In this document: positions 6,913-13,668 of the stretch, in pieces
Layout: the number at the start of each line of letters is the position of its first letter
Numbering within the stretch: position 1 is the stretch's first letter
DNA from: an uncultured Clostridia bacterium
Lineage (GTDB): Bacteria; Bacillota; Clostridia; Christensenellales; Aristaeellaceae
Direction of reading: 5' to 3'
NCBI GenBank assembly: GCA_944363005.1
Contig: CALVTV010000040.1
Span: forward strand, 1-13,870
DNA: 13,870 nt
Program-made: the position numbers and the translations under genes
The notes under the pieces: model-generated
Seen by the model: only the letters and a program-made list of their open reading frames with translations
What the model was told of the DNA's origin: nothing
The model's database searches: none

Positions 6913-8076
6913 TCACAGTCCGGCCGTCGCGATCGCCTTGCGGTAACAGGCCTCCACGCGCTGCGCAAAGACCTCCATGCCGAAGGGGGCCGCATGCTCC
7001 ACGGCGCGCGCGGCGATCCTTCGCCCTTCTTCGGAGAACGCGCGAATCAGTCCGGCGAGCAGCGCCTCATCGCTCTCCCCGGTGAGTACTCCGGAAACGC
7101 CGTCCTCGATGACGCCCTCCAGGCAGGAATCGTTGACGGCGCAGACGCACAGCCCGGAAGCCATCGCCTCCACATAGGTCAGCCCCTGCGTTTCCGTGCG
7201 GGAAGCGCTGACGAACACATCCGCCATCGCGTAATACTGATCGATGCGCTCCCAGGCTTTGGGCCCAGCCAGCGTCACGGCATCGGCGACGCCCAGTTCC
7301 TGCGCCATCTGGGCCAGGACTTCGCGCTGCGGCCCCTCGCCCACCAGCACAAAGCGCACGTCCGGGCAGGCCTCGCGCAGTTTGGGGAATACGCGCATGA
7401 CCTGCTCGAGGTTCTTCTCCTTGGCGATGCGCCCGATGTTGAGCAGCACGCGCTCCCCGGGGCGCACGCCGCATTCCCTGCGCACGGCTTCGCACTGCGC
7501 GGCGCTGTGGCGCGCGGGCGAGAAGCGGGCAATGTCCATGCCGCTGGGAATGATGTCAATATCGGCCTCCACGCCGTAGCGGCGCAGCAGCTCCAGCGTC
7601 TTGCCCGTTGGCACGATCACCCGGTCAAACCGGTCGCACCACCACTGGGAATACTTGCGGGCCAGCGCGCGCGCGGTATCGTCCGCCAGTCCATGGGTAA
7701 TATAATAGGTATAGTCCTCCCAAACGGTGTGATAGGTATGCACCAGCGCGCAGCCGTTGCTGCGGGCCACGTGCCGGCCAAAGACGCCCATGATGAACTC
7801 GCTGTTGGTATGCACGACGTCAAAATCGAGCTTTTCGGCCTCCCAGCTGGTGATGGGCGTCGGGAAGGCGACATTGCGATCCCGGAGCACCAGCAGCGGC
7901 GCGGAGGCGATATAGTGGATGTGGTCGCGCTGGTTGTCCTCCCAGCCCTTGCACTTGGGCGCAAACACATGAACTTCGTGCCCACGCCGGGTGAGTTCTC
8001 GTTCCAGATTCAGGCACGAGGTGGCCACGCCGTTGATTTCAGGATAAAACGTGTCCGTGAATAATCCGATCTTCAT
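6913..8076 (-). CDS. GT4 glycosyltransferase, similar to diacylglycerol glucosyltransferases
   Basis: A 387-residue GT-B fold enzyme that transfers a sugar from a nucleotide sugar to an acceptor at the inner face of the membrane. The N-terminus (FTDTFYPEINGVATS, 6-20) is characteristic of the GT4 group that includes 1,2-diacylglycerol 3-glucosyltransferase and mannosyltransferase relatives. The donor site shows GRIAKEKN (215-222), VGEGP (245-249) and the E-x7-E motif at Glu295 and Glu303 in SRTETQGLTYVEAMASG. The start at 8076 was preferred over 8169 because AGGAG lies eight bases before it and the family begins with MKIGLFTDT. Glycolipid synthesis is the likeliest role; the acceptor cannot be proven from the sequence. 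It is transcribed divergently from the deacylase operon and has no co-directional partner nearby. Confidence 0.85.
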   Translation of the reverse strand: MKIGLFTDTFYPEINGVATSCLNLERELTRRGHEVHVFAPKCKGWEDNQRDHIHYIASAPLLVLRDRNVAFPTPITSWEAEKLDFDVVHTNSEFIMGVFGRHVARSNGCALVHTYHTVWEDYTYYITHGLADDTARALARKYSQWWCDRFDRVIVPTGKTLELLRRYGVEADIDIIPSGMDIARFSPARHSAAQCEAVRRECGVRPGERVLLNIGRIAKEKNLEQVMRVFPKLREACPDVRFVLVGEGPQREVLAQMAQELGVADAVTLAGPKAWERIDQYYAMADVFVSASRTETQGLTYVEAMASGLCVCAVNDSCLEGVIEDGVSGVLTGESDEALLAGLIRAFSEEGRRIAARAVEHAAPFGMEVFAQRVEACYRKAIATAGL

Positions 8077-8140
8077 CGCGGAAACTCCTCTCCTCCCTTC
8101 GCCCCTTCCAAATGGGCTGCCGCTGTTCAAAGCTTTTTCA

Positions 8141-8169
8141 AGTATATCATAATCCGTTGACGCTTGCAA
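8141..8169 (-). promoter_or_regulatory. Promoter of the glycosyltransferase gene
   Basis: On the minus strand TTGCAA (8169-8164), 17 bases, then TATACT (8146-8141), a five-of-six match to TATAAT. Transcription would start near 8134. The -35 hexamer is self-complementary and also serves the divergent promoter. Confidence 0.7.
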
Positions 8170-8192
8170 ATCCCTTCATTTTATGTTAGCAT
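8164..8192 (+). promoter_or_regulatory. Promoter of the deacylase-exporter operon
   Basis: TTGCAA (8164-8169), 17 bases, then TAGCAT (8187-8192) preceded by TGT, which forms an extended -10 (TG at 8184-8185). The predicted start is near 8199. An alternative -35, TTGACG at 8157-8162, fits only with a long spacer. The hexamer 8164-8169 is shared with the minus-strand promoter. Confidence 0.6.
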
Positions 8193-8208
8193 TTGTATGG
8201 TAATTTAG

Positions 8209-8225
8209 GGGAAATTGCATTTCCC
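8209..8225. promoter_or_regulatory. Perfect 17-base palindrome, putative operator
   Basis: GGGAAAT (8209-8215) and ATTTCCC (8219-8225) flank a TGC centre. It lies from about +11 to +27 of the predicted operon transcript and ends 13 bases before the proposed ribosome site. It could be the binding site of a dimeric repressor or a short RNA hairpin. No regulator gene is in the window. Confidence 0.55.
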
Positions 8226-8251
8226 TTTTGTGGAAAGTGAGGGATTTGACT

Positions 8252-9214
8252 TTGTCCGTCGTCAAAGAGATCACATCGATCGCATCGATCCGCATGGCTA
8301 TCGACGAAAACTGGACCGTGCGCCGCTGCCGGTACGCGCCCGAAGGCGCCAGCGCCGGGCGCGTATGCTTGGCTACAGGCATCCACGGGGACGAACTGAT
8401 GGGTCAGCTCATCGCCTACGGCGTCGCGCGCTGCATTGCCGCGCAGCCGGAATGCCTGCACGGCATTGTGGACATCTATCCGATGCTCAACCCCCTGGGG
8501 CTGGACGTCGGCGACCGCATGACGCCCATGGACCACCTGGACATGAACCGCGCCTTCCCCGGAACGAAGGACGGCACGGCGCTGGAAGCCATCTGCCATG
8601 CGATCATCGAGGACATGCGCGGCGCCGACCTGGTGCTGGACATCCACTCGGGTACCGTGGGCAAGAGCGAACTCTACGAGGTTCGCCTCTCCTCGCCGCA
8701 TGCGGACTGGCTGCTGGACCAGGCGCGTGCGCTCTCGCCGGATCTGATCTGGGTGCTGCCGGAGCGTTCCGCCAACCACGCGATGCTCACCGCTGCGCTC
8801 TGCGACGCGGGCGTGCCCGCGATGATCCTTGAAATCGACGAACACCGCCGCCGTCCCCAGGCGAGCGCCGACCGCGTGGTGGGCAGCATCTTCTGCAAGC
8901 TGACGCAGATGGGCCTTTGGACGGGGGATGCCGCCCCCCAGCCCCTGCACGGCGAGCGCATTCCCTGTATTCGCACGCCGGAAGAGGTCTGCCGCGTCAC
9001 CTGCGAACATCCGGGCATTTACGAGCCGGAGGATTGCAGCGGACGCTGGGTCAAGGCCGGTGACCGGCTGGGCGCGATCTTTGATGCGCTTGCCGGCGAG
9101 GTGCGCGAGGAGATCACCGCCCCGGTGGATGGCCTGGTCTTCAGCCAGCGCAGTTATTCGCCGGTGTATCCCGGCACGCTGATCGCCCGCATTTTCCAAG
9201 GAGGCACGAAATGA
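8252..9214 (+). CDS. Succinylglutamate desuccinylase/aspartoacylase-family zinc deacylase
   Basis: A zinc carboxypeptidase-fold hydrolase of the AstE/AspA group, about 320 residues, which removes an acyl group from an N-acylated amino acid or similar compound. Counting from the chosen start, the zinc ligands are His45 and Glu48 in GIHGDE and His132 in LDIHSG. DMNRAFPG (97-104) is the substrate-carboxylate loop, and Glu194 in ILEID is the likely catalytic acid/base. Residues from about 270 form the beta-rich C-terminal domain (VKAGDRLG, ITAPVDG, YPGTLIARI). No ATG fits the N-terminus. The TTG at 8252 has GAGGGA seven bases upstream; TTG 8228, GTG 8237 and ATG 8294 are alternatives. It overlaps the next gene by four bases (ATGA). 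No arginine succinyltransferase genes are nearby, so the arginine pathway role implied by the family name is not supported. Confidence 0.85.
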   Translation: MSVVKEITSIASIRMAIDENWTVRRCRYAPEGASAGRVCLATGIHGDELMGQLIAYGVARCIAAQPECLHGIVDIYPMLNPLGLDVGDRMTPMDHLDMNRAFPGTKDGTALEAICHAIIEDMRGADLVLDIHSGTVGKSELYEVRLSSPHADWLLDQARALSPDLIWVLPERSANHAMLTAALCDAGVPAMILEIDEHRRRPQASADRVVGSIFCKLTQMGLWTGDAAPQPLHGERIPCIRTPEEVCRVTCEHPGIYEPEDCSGRWVKAGDRLGAIFDALAGEVREEITAPVDGLVFSQRSYSPVYPGTLIARIFQGGTK

Positions 9215-10146
9215 AAAAGGACGTTCTGTTCACCCTGCCCTCCTATTTTCGGGAGGACATGAACATCTATGCCTATCGCTTCGGCAAGGGCGAGCGAACC
9301 TGCGCCGTGCTGGGCGCGCTGCGCGGCAACGAAGTCCAGCAGCTCTACGTCTGCGCGCGGCTGATCGCCTACCTGCGCGAAGTCGAGAAGGAGGACGGCA
9401 TCCTGCCCGGCCGCAGCGTGATGATCATTCCCACGGCCGTGGGCGCTTCCATGAACGTGGGCACGCGATTGTGGGCCCCGGAGAACATGGACATCAACCG
9501 CCGCTTCCCCGGCGACGCACAGGGCTCCACGACCGAGCGCATTGCGGGCGCGCTGATGGAAAAGCTTCGCCTGTACCGCTACGGCATCCAGCTCACCAGC
9601 TTTTACCAGCCCGGTTCTTTCGTGCCGCATGTGCGCGTGATGGACACCGGCCGCCAGAACCCGGAACTGGGCTGTGAATTTGGCCTGCCCTACGTCTATG
9701 TGCGCACGCCGCGCACCGCGGACAAATCGACGCTCAACTACGCCTGGCAGCTGGCCGGTACGCAGGCCTATTCGCTCTACGCCGGCAGAACTGACGAAAT
9801 CGACGAGGCCGCCGCCGAGCAGACGCTGCGCGCCATCATCCGCTTTTTGGGCAGCCGCGGCGTCATCCGCGCGGACGCCACGCCGGGGCACATCTCCACC
9901 ATCATCACCAACGACGACGTGCTCAGCGTCTCCGCCACGACCGCGGGCCTGCTGCGCCGGGTGAAGTTCGCGGGCGCGCATGTTCGCCGCGGCGAACAGC
10001 TGGCCTTCATCATGAACCCGCTGGATGGTTCCGTGCGCGAGACGCTCAAGACGCCGGTCACCGGAATGCTCTTTTTCGTGCAGGACGGCCCGTTCATCAC
10101 CGAACAAAGCCCCGTGTTCCAGATCTTCTCCAGCCAGCGGGGATAA
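9211..10146 (+). CDS. AstE/AspA-family paralogue lacking zinc ligands (probable pseudoenzyme)
   Basis: A 311-residue relative of the preceding deacylase. The fold markers remain: CAVLGALRGNEVQ (31-43) matches CLATGIHGDELMG, MDINRRFPGD (93-102) matches LDMNRAFPGT, and the C-terminal beta domain has VRRGEQLAFI and TPVTGMLFF. But the first zinc His is Arg38, the DIHSG motif is replaced by GIQLTSF (125-131) with no His, and no clear ILEID equivalent is present. Glu41 and the Asn-Arg-Arg loop are kept. It therefore probably cannot hold zinc in the usual way, and may be a regulatory or structural partner of the active enzyme or bind the ligand without cutting it. AAGGAGG precedes the ATG, which overlaps the upstream stop, suggesting coupled translation and equal amounts of the two proteins. 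Confidence 0.8.
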   Translation: MKKDVLFTLPSYFREDMNIYAYRFGKGERTCAVLGALRGNEVQQLYVCARLIAYLREVEKEDGILPGRSVMIIPTAVGASMNVGTRLWAPENMDINRRFPGDAQGSTTERIAGALMEKLRLYRYGIQLTSFYQPGSFVPHVRVMDTGRQNPELGCEFGLPYVYVRTPRTADKSTLNYAWQLAGTQAYSLYAGRTDEIDEAAAEQTLRAIIRFLGSRGVIRADATPGHISTIITNDDVLSVSATTAGLLRRVKFAGAHVRRGEQLAFIMNPLDGSVRETLKTPVTGMLFFVQDGPFITEQSPVFQIFSSQRG

Positions 10147-10158
10147 GGAGGAAGCGAA

Positions 10159-11499
10159 ATGACATCCTTTTGGCGGACGATGATCTCCATCGCCGTGCCC
10201 GTCACACTGCAAAACCTGCTCTTTTCCTCCTTTACGCTCGTCGATACCCTGATGATCGGCCGCCTGGGCGATACGCCCCTGGCCGCCGTCGGCATGGCGG
10301 GCAAGTGGACCTGGTTTTTGAGCATCGCGCTCTTCGGCCTTTCCAGCGGCGCAACCGTATTCATCTCCCAGTTCTTCGGCGCGGGCGACAAGCGCGGCAT
10401 CCACCGCACCTACGGCCTAATGACCGCGATCACGTTGGCCATTTCGCTGCTGTTCACGGCCGCGGCGCTGCTGATTCCCGAGACCATCGCCGCCCTGTTC
10501 ACCCGCGACGCCGAGGCCATCCGCATCGCCAGCGCCTATCTGCGCATCATCGCCCTGGCCTATCCCCTTCAGGCGCTCGCCCGCTCCGCGACCACGCTCC
10601 TTCAGGGCACCCAGCATGTCGCCATTCCCTTTGTGGCCGCGGCCTGCTCCGTGCTGACGAACATCGTGTTCAACGCGCTGCTGATCTTCGGCCTTTGCGG
10701 CTTTCCTGCGCTGGGCGTGCGCGGCGCGGCCATTGCCTCCGTGATGGCGGCGGCGGTCAACACCGCGGTCATCTACGGCGCGGGCATCGCCAAGGGCACC
10801 ATGCTGCGCGTGGGCCCGCGCGCCATGTTTGACGTGAACGCCGCCTTCGTGCGCCGCTATCTGCGCGTGGGCGCGCCCGCCATGTGCAACGAGACGATCT
10901 GGGCGCTTTGCAACCTGGCCTACAGCGCCATCTTCGGCCACATGAGCACCGGCGCTTACGCGGCAATCACCGTCGTCAAGTCGATCGAAGAGCTGACCAG
11001 CGTCGCCATCATGGGGCTTTGTTCCTCCTGCGCGCTGATGACCGGCAGTTTCATCGGCCGCGGCGAGGTTTCCCGCGCCTGGGATTGCGCCCGGCGTCAT
11101 CTGCTGCTCTGCGTCGGCTTTTCCGTGCTCATCGGCGGGGGCGTGCTGCTCGCGCGCGTGCCCATCCTCTCGCTCTTCGGCGTGTCGGATGCCGTGCGCC
11201 GGGACGCGCTTGCCGTCATGCTCATCTACGCGCTGGAGATGACGCTGCGCAACCTGCCGCTGATGCTGGTGGTCGGCATCTTCCGCGCAGGCGGCGACAC
11301 GCGCTACGGCCTGATCGTCGATACGCTCACCGCCGTGCTCGCCGGTATTCCGCTCACCGCGCTCACCGGCCTGGTGCTGGGCGCGAGCGTACCGGTCACC
11401 TATCTGGTCATGTATCTCTCCGAGGACGTGCTCAAGTGCGCCCTCTACCTGCGCCACTACCGGCGCGGCTCCTGGATCCGGCCTGTGACCGGCTCCTGA
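10159..11499 (+). CDS. MATE-family efflux transporter
   Basis: A 446-residue cytoplasmic-membrane antiporter of the MATE superfamily, the usual length for twelve membrane helices. The N-terminus shows the typical first helix ISIAVPVTLQNLL with VDTLMIGRLGD and AAVGMAGKW; the second half begins around residue 235 with RVGAPAMCNE, a repeat of that first segment. FISQFFGAGDK (74-84) is the conserved loop after helix 2. Such proteins export cationic drugs, metabolites or peptides using a sodium or proton gradient; the substrate is unknown here. AAGGAGG lies before the ATG, 12 bases after the pseudo-deacylase stop. Its place behind the deacylase pair suggests it exports or protects against the same compound, which is inference. 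Confidence 0.94.
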   Translation: MTSFWRTMISIAVPVTLQNLLFSSFTLVDTLMIGRLGDTPLAAVGMAGKWTWFLSIALFGLSSGATVFISQFFGAGDKRGIHRTYGLMTAITLAISLLFTAAALLIPETIAALFTRDAEAIRIASAYLRIIALAYPLQALARSATTLLQGTQHVAIPFVAAACSVLTNIVFNALLIFGLCGFPALGVRGAAIASVMAAAVNTAVIYGAGIAKGTMLRVGPRAMFDVNAAFVRRYLRVGAPAMCNETIWALCNLAYSAIFGHMSTGAYAAITVVKSIEELTSVAIMGLCSSCALMTGSFIGRGEVSRAWDCARRHLLLCVGFSVLIGGGVLLARVPILSLFGVSDAVRRDALAVMLIYALEMTLRNLPLMLVVGIFRAGGDTRYGLIVDTLTAVLAGIPLTALTGLVLGASVPVTYLVMYLSEDVLKCALYLRHYRRGSWIRPVTGS

Positions 11500-11515
11500 C
11501 AAATTGGAGGTCACC

Positions 11516-13294
11516 ATGGACAAACGCAACGCCTTTGAGGAAAAGGCCGCGCCCAAGCGGGGCGCGCTGCTCGAATTCGCCCGGTTTTACAAGCCGCACA
11601 TGCGCCTGTTCCTGCTGGACATGGCCTGTGCGCTGTTCATCGCGCTGGTGGACGTGATCTTCCCCGTCGTCACCCGCAAGGTGCTCTATGACATCATTCC
11701 CAACCAGCTCGTGCGCTCCTTCGTGCTGCTGATGGGCATGATGCTGCTGCTCTACGTGCTGCGCGGCGCCGCCCAGTGGATCGTGACCTATCTGGGCCAC
11801 CTGACGGGCGTGCGCATCGAGGCGGACATGCGCGCCGCCATCTTCGCGCACATGCAGAAGCTCGGCTTCTCCTTCTACGACAAAAACCGCACCGGCCTGC
11901 TGATGGCCCGCGTGACGACCGACCTGTTTGACATCACGGAGCTGGCGCACCACGGCCCGGAGGACCTGTTCATCTCGCTGGTCACGCTGCTGGGCTCGTT
12001 CCTGGTGCTCTGGAACATCCAGCCCACGCTCGCGCTCGTGCTCATCATCTCCGTGCCGCTGATCATCGTCTTTGTCGCCATGCGCCGCAAGAACATGATG
12101 CGCGTCTCGCGCGCGGTCAAGCAGCGCACGGCGGGCATCAACGCGGAGATCGAGAGCTCCATCTCCGGCATCCGCGTGGCCAAGGCGTTCGGCAACGAGC
12201 ACGAGGAGATCGACAAGTTCACCCGCTGCACCGGGCAGTACGTCAGCGCCAAGCAGGGCTATTACAAGGTGATGGCGGGCTTCTTCTCCGGCACGGACTT
12301 CCTCATCAACCTGATGAGCCTGTCGGTCATCTGCGTGGGCAGCTATCTGATCATGAAAAACCGCATGGACATCGCCACGCTGGTCACGTTCAACATGTAT
12401 GTCGCCAGCGTGCAGAGCCCGATCCGCAAGCTGACCAACTTCACCGAGCAGTTCACGCAGGGCATGGCCGGTTTCCAGCGCTTCCGCGCGATCATGCACG
12501 AGACGCCCGACATCCTGGACAGCCCGAGCGCCAAGCCCATGGCCGATGTTGCCGGCGACATCGAGTTCCACGACGTCACCTTCACTTACGACAAGGAGAA
12601 GGACGCCGTGCTCGAGCACGTCAATCTGCACATCCGGCCGGGCGAGATGCTCGCGCTGGTCGGCCCCAGCGGCGGCGGCAAATCGACGCTTTGCCAGCTG
12701 ATTCCCCGGTTTTACGAGGCGACCTCCGGCTTCATCACCATCGACGGGCAGGACATCCGCGGCGTCAAGCTCGCGGACCTGCGCAAAAACATCGGCATTG
12801 TGCAGCAGGACGTGTTCCTTTTCGCGGGCACGATCCTTGAAAACATCCGCTACGGCAAGCCCGGCGCCTCCATCGAGGAGGTCGTAGAGGCCGCCAAGCT
12901 CGCGGAGATCCACGAGGACATCCTGCGCATGCCCGACGGATACGACACGGTCGTCGGCGAGCGTGGCGTGATGCTCTCCGGCGGCCAGAAGCAGCGCGTC
13001 TCCATCGCGCGCATCTTCCTCAAGACCCCGAAGATCCTGATTCTCGACGAGGCGACCAGCGCGCTGGATACCGCCACCGAGCGCAAGATCCAGGCCGCGT
13101 TTGACCGCCTGGCCAAGGGCCGCACGACGCTGGTCATCGCCCACCGCCTTTCCACCATCCGCAACGCGGACGAGATCGTCGTCATCGGCGACCACGGCAT
13201 CCTCGAGCGCGGCACGCATGCGCAGCTCGTCGCCCAGGGCGGCATCTACGCCGAGCTGGCCGCGGGCGCAAAACTCGCCGGCGACGCGCGCTGA
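11516..13294 (+). CDS. ABC exporter, fused membrane and ATPase domains
   Basis: A 592-residue type IV (MsbA/BmrA-like) half-transporter that should work as a homodimer to export lipids, drugs or peptides. The six-helix membrane domain covers about residues 25-300, with the coupling segment FSFYDKNRTGLLMARVTTD (118-136) typical of this group. The nucleotide-binding domain has Walker A GPSGGGKST (383-391), the Q-loop VQQD (429-432), signature LSGGQKQR (487-494), Walker B ILILDEA (507-513) and H-loop IAHRLST (541-547). Both ATP-site halves look intact, so a homodimer needs no partner. An in-frame TTG at 11504 is rejected: GGAGG at 11506-11510 lies five bases before the ATG at 11516. The gene is 16 bases downstream of the MATE gene and closes the operon. 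No terminator follows before the next promoter. Confidence 0.95.
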   Translation: MDKRNAFEEKAAPKRGALLEFARFYKPHMRLFLLDMACALFIALVDVIFPVVTRKVLYDIIPNQLVRSFVLLMGMMLLLYVLRGAAQWIVTYLGHLTGVRIEADMRAAIFAHMQKLGFSFYDKNRTGLLMARVTTDLFDITELAHHGPEDLFISLVTLLGSFLVLWNIQPTLALVLIISVPLIIVFVAMRRKNMMRVSRAVKQRTAGINAEIESSISGIRVAKAFGNEHEEIDKFTRCTGQYVSAKQGYYKVMAGFFSGTDFLINLMSLSVICVGSYLIMKNRMDIATLVTFNMYVASVQSPIRKLTNFTEQFTQGMAGFQRFRAIMHETPDILDSPSAKPMADVAGDIEFHDVTFTYDKEKDAVLEHVNLHIRPGEMLALVGPSGGGKSTLCQLIPRFYEATSGFITIDGQDIRGVKLADLRKNIGIVQQDVFLFAGTILENIRYGKPGASIEEVVEAAKLAEIHEDILRMPDGYDTVVGERGVMLSGGQKQRVSIARIFLKTPKILILDEATSALDTATERKIQAAFDRLAKGRTTLVIAHRLSTIRNADEIVVIGDHGILERGTHAQLVAQGGIYAELAAGAKLAGDAR

Positions 13295-13302
13295 TTTGTG
13301 GC

Positions 13303-13331
13303 TTGACATTCTGTCAAAAAAAGGCTAAAAT
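13303..13331 (+). promoter_or_regulatory. Promoter of the T-box/leuC transcript
   Basis: TTGACA (13303-13308), 17 bases, then TAAAAT (13326-13331): a near-consensus promoter with transcription start near 13338. The -35 box is one arm of a perfect inverted repeat, TTGACA-TTC-TGTCAA (13303-13317). Confidence 0.85.
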
Positions 13332-13337
13332 AGTCTG

Positions 13338-13623
13338 CGTAATCGCCCTTGCGGCGGACACAAATCGCACATGGCTTTGAATAAAGGCGATGAAGGAACC
13401 AAGACGCTTTTCCCGTCAGACAGAGAGCCGGCGGTCGGTGCAAGCCGGTGAGGGGGAAGCGGGATGACTCACTCCGGAGCTGCCCGCGTGACAAGCGCGG
13501 GACGATCATGCCGCGTTAAGGCGAAGAGGGCTGCGCGCCTTTGCGCAAGGCCGAATCAGGGTGGTACCGTGTGGCAAGTTACGCCTCGCCCCTGCGAAAA
13601 GCAGGTGTGCGAGGCGTTTTTTT
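13338..13623 (+). promoter_or_regulatory. T-box riboswitch, probable tRNA-Leu specificity
   Basis: This leader senses uncharged tRNA and controls leuC by antitermination. Stem I landmarks in order are GATGAAGGAACCAAG (about 13389-13403), AGAGAG (13422-13427) and GGTGCAAGCC in the distal loop (about 13437-13446), then GACTCACTCCGGAGC (13466-13480). The specifier is most likely CTC (13468-13470), a Leu codon followed by A as usual. A stem-II-like hairpin CCCGCG/CGCGGG follows. The T-box motif AGGGTGGTACCGTG (13558-13571) contains TGGT, which would pair with the ACCA end of an A-discriminator tRNA such as tRNA-Leu. A Leu specifier agrees with the leuC gene downstream. Helix boundaries are read by eye. 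Confidence 0.93.
13582..13623 (+). terminator. T-box terminator hairpin
   Basis: CGCCTCGC (13582-13589) pairs with GCGAGGCG (13609-13616), with an inner CCTGC/GCAGG stem (13591-13595 and 13601-13605) and seven T (13617-13623). The upstream T-box motif forms the alternative antiterminator when uncharged tRNA is bound. Confidence 0.92.
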
Positions 13624-13668
13624 ATCACACCGGCCTCGTGCCGGCATCTCACAGGGAGGGTTTACCGT

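Noticed and set aside
5477..6946. A 489-codon plus-strand frame across the sugar kinase
   Set aside because: It is antisense to a PfkB kinase with intact motifs and crosses the kinase's terminator and promoter.
8270..8292. Short ATCGATC direct repeat near the start of the deacylase gene
   Set aside because: It lies within the coding sequence, has only two short copies and is explained by Ile-Ala-Ser-Ile codons.
10417..11556. A 379-codon minus-strand frame across the MATE gene
   Set aside because: The translation is hydrophilic and repetitive in composition, typical of the reverse strand of a GC-rich membrane protein gene.
11432..13309. A 625-codon open frame on the minus strand, antisense to the ABC exporter
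   Set aside because: Same cause: biased composition, no domain, no ribosome site seen, and it mirrors a complete ABC exporter with all ATPase motifs.
13303..13324. Inverted repeat TTGACA-TTC-TGTCAA followed by an A run as a terminator of the ABC exporter
   Set aside because: The stem is AT-rich and is followed by A, not T, on the plus strand; it coincides with a good -35 box.
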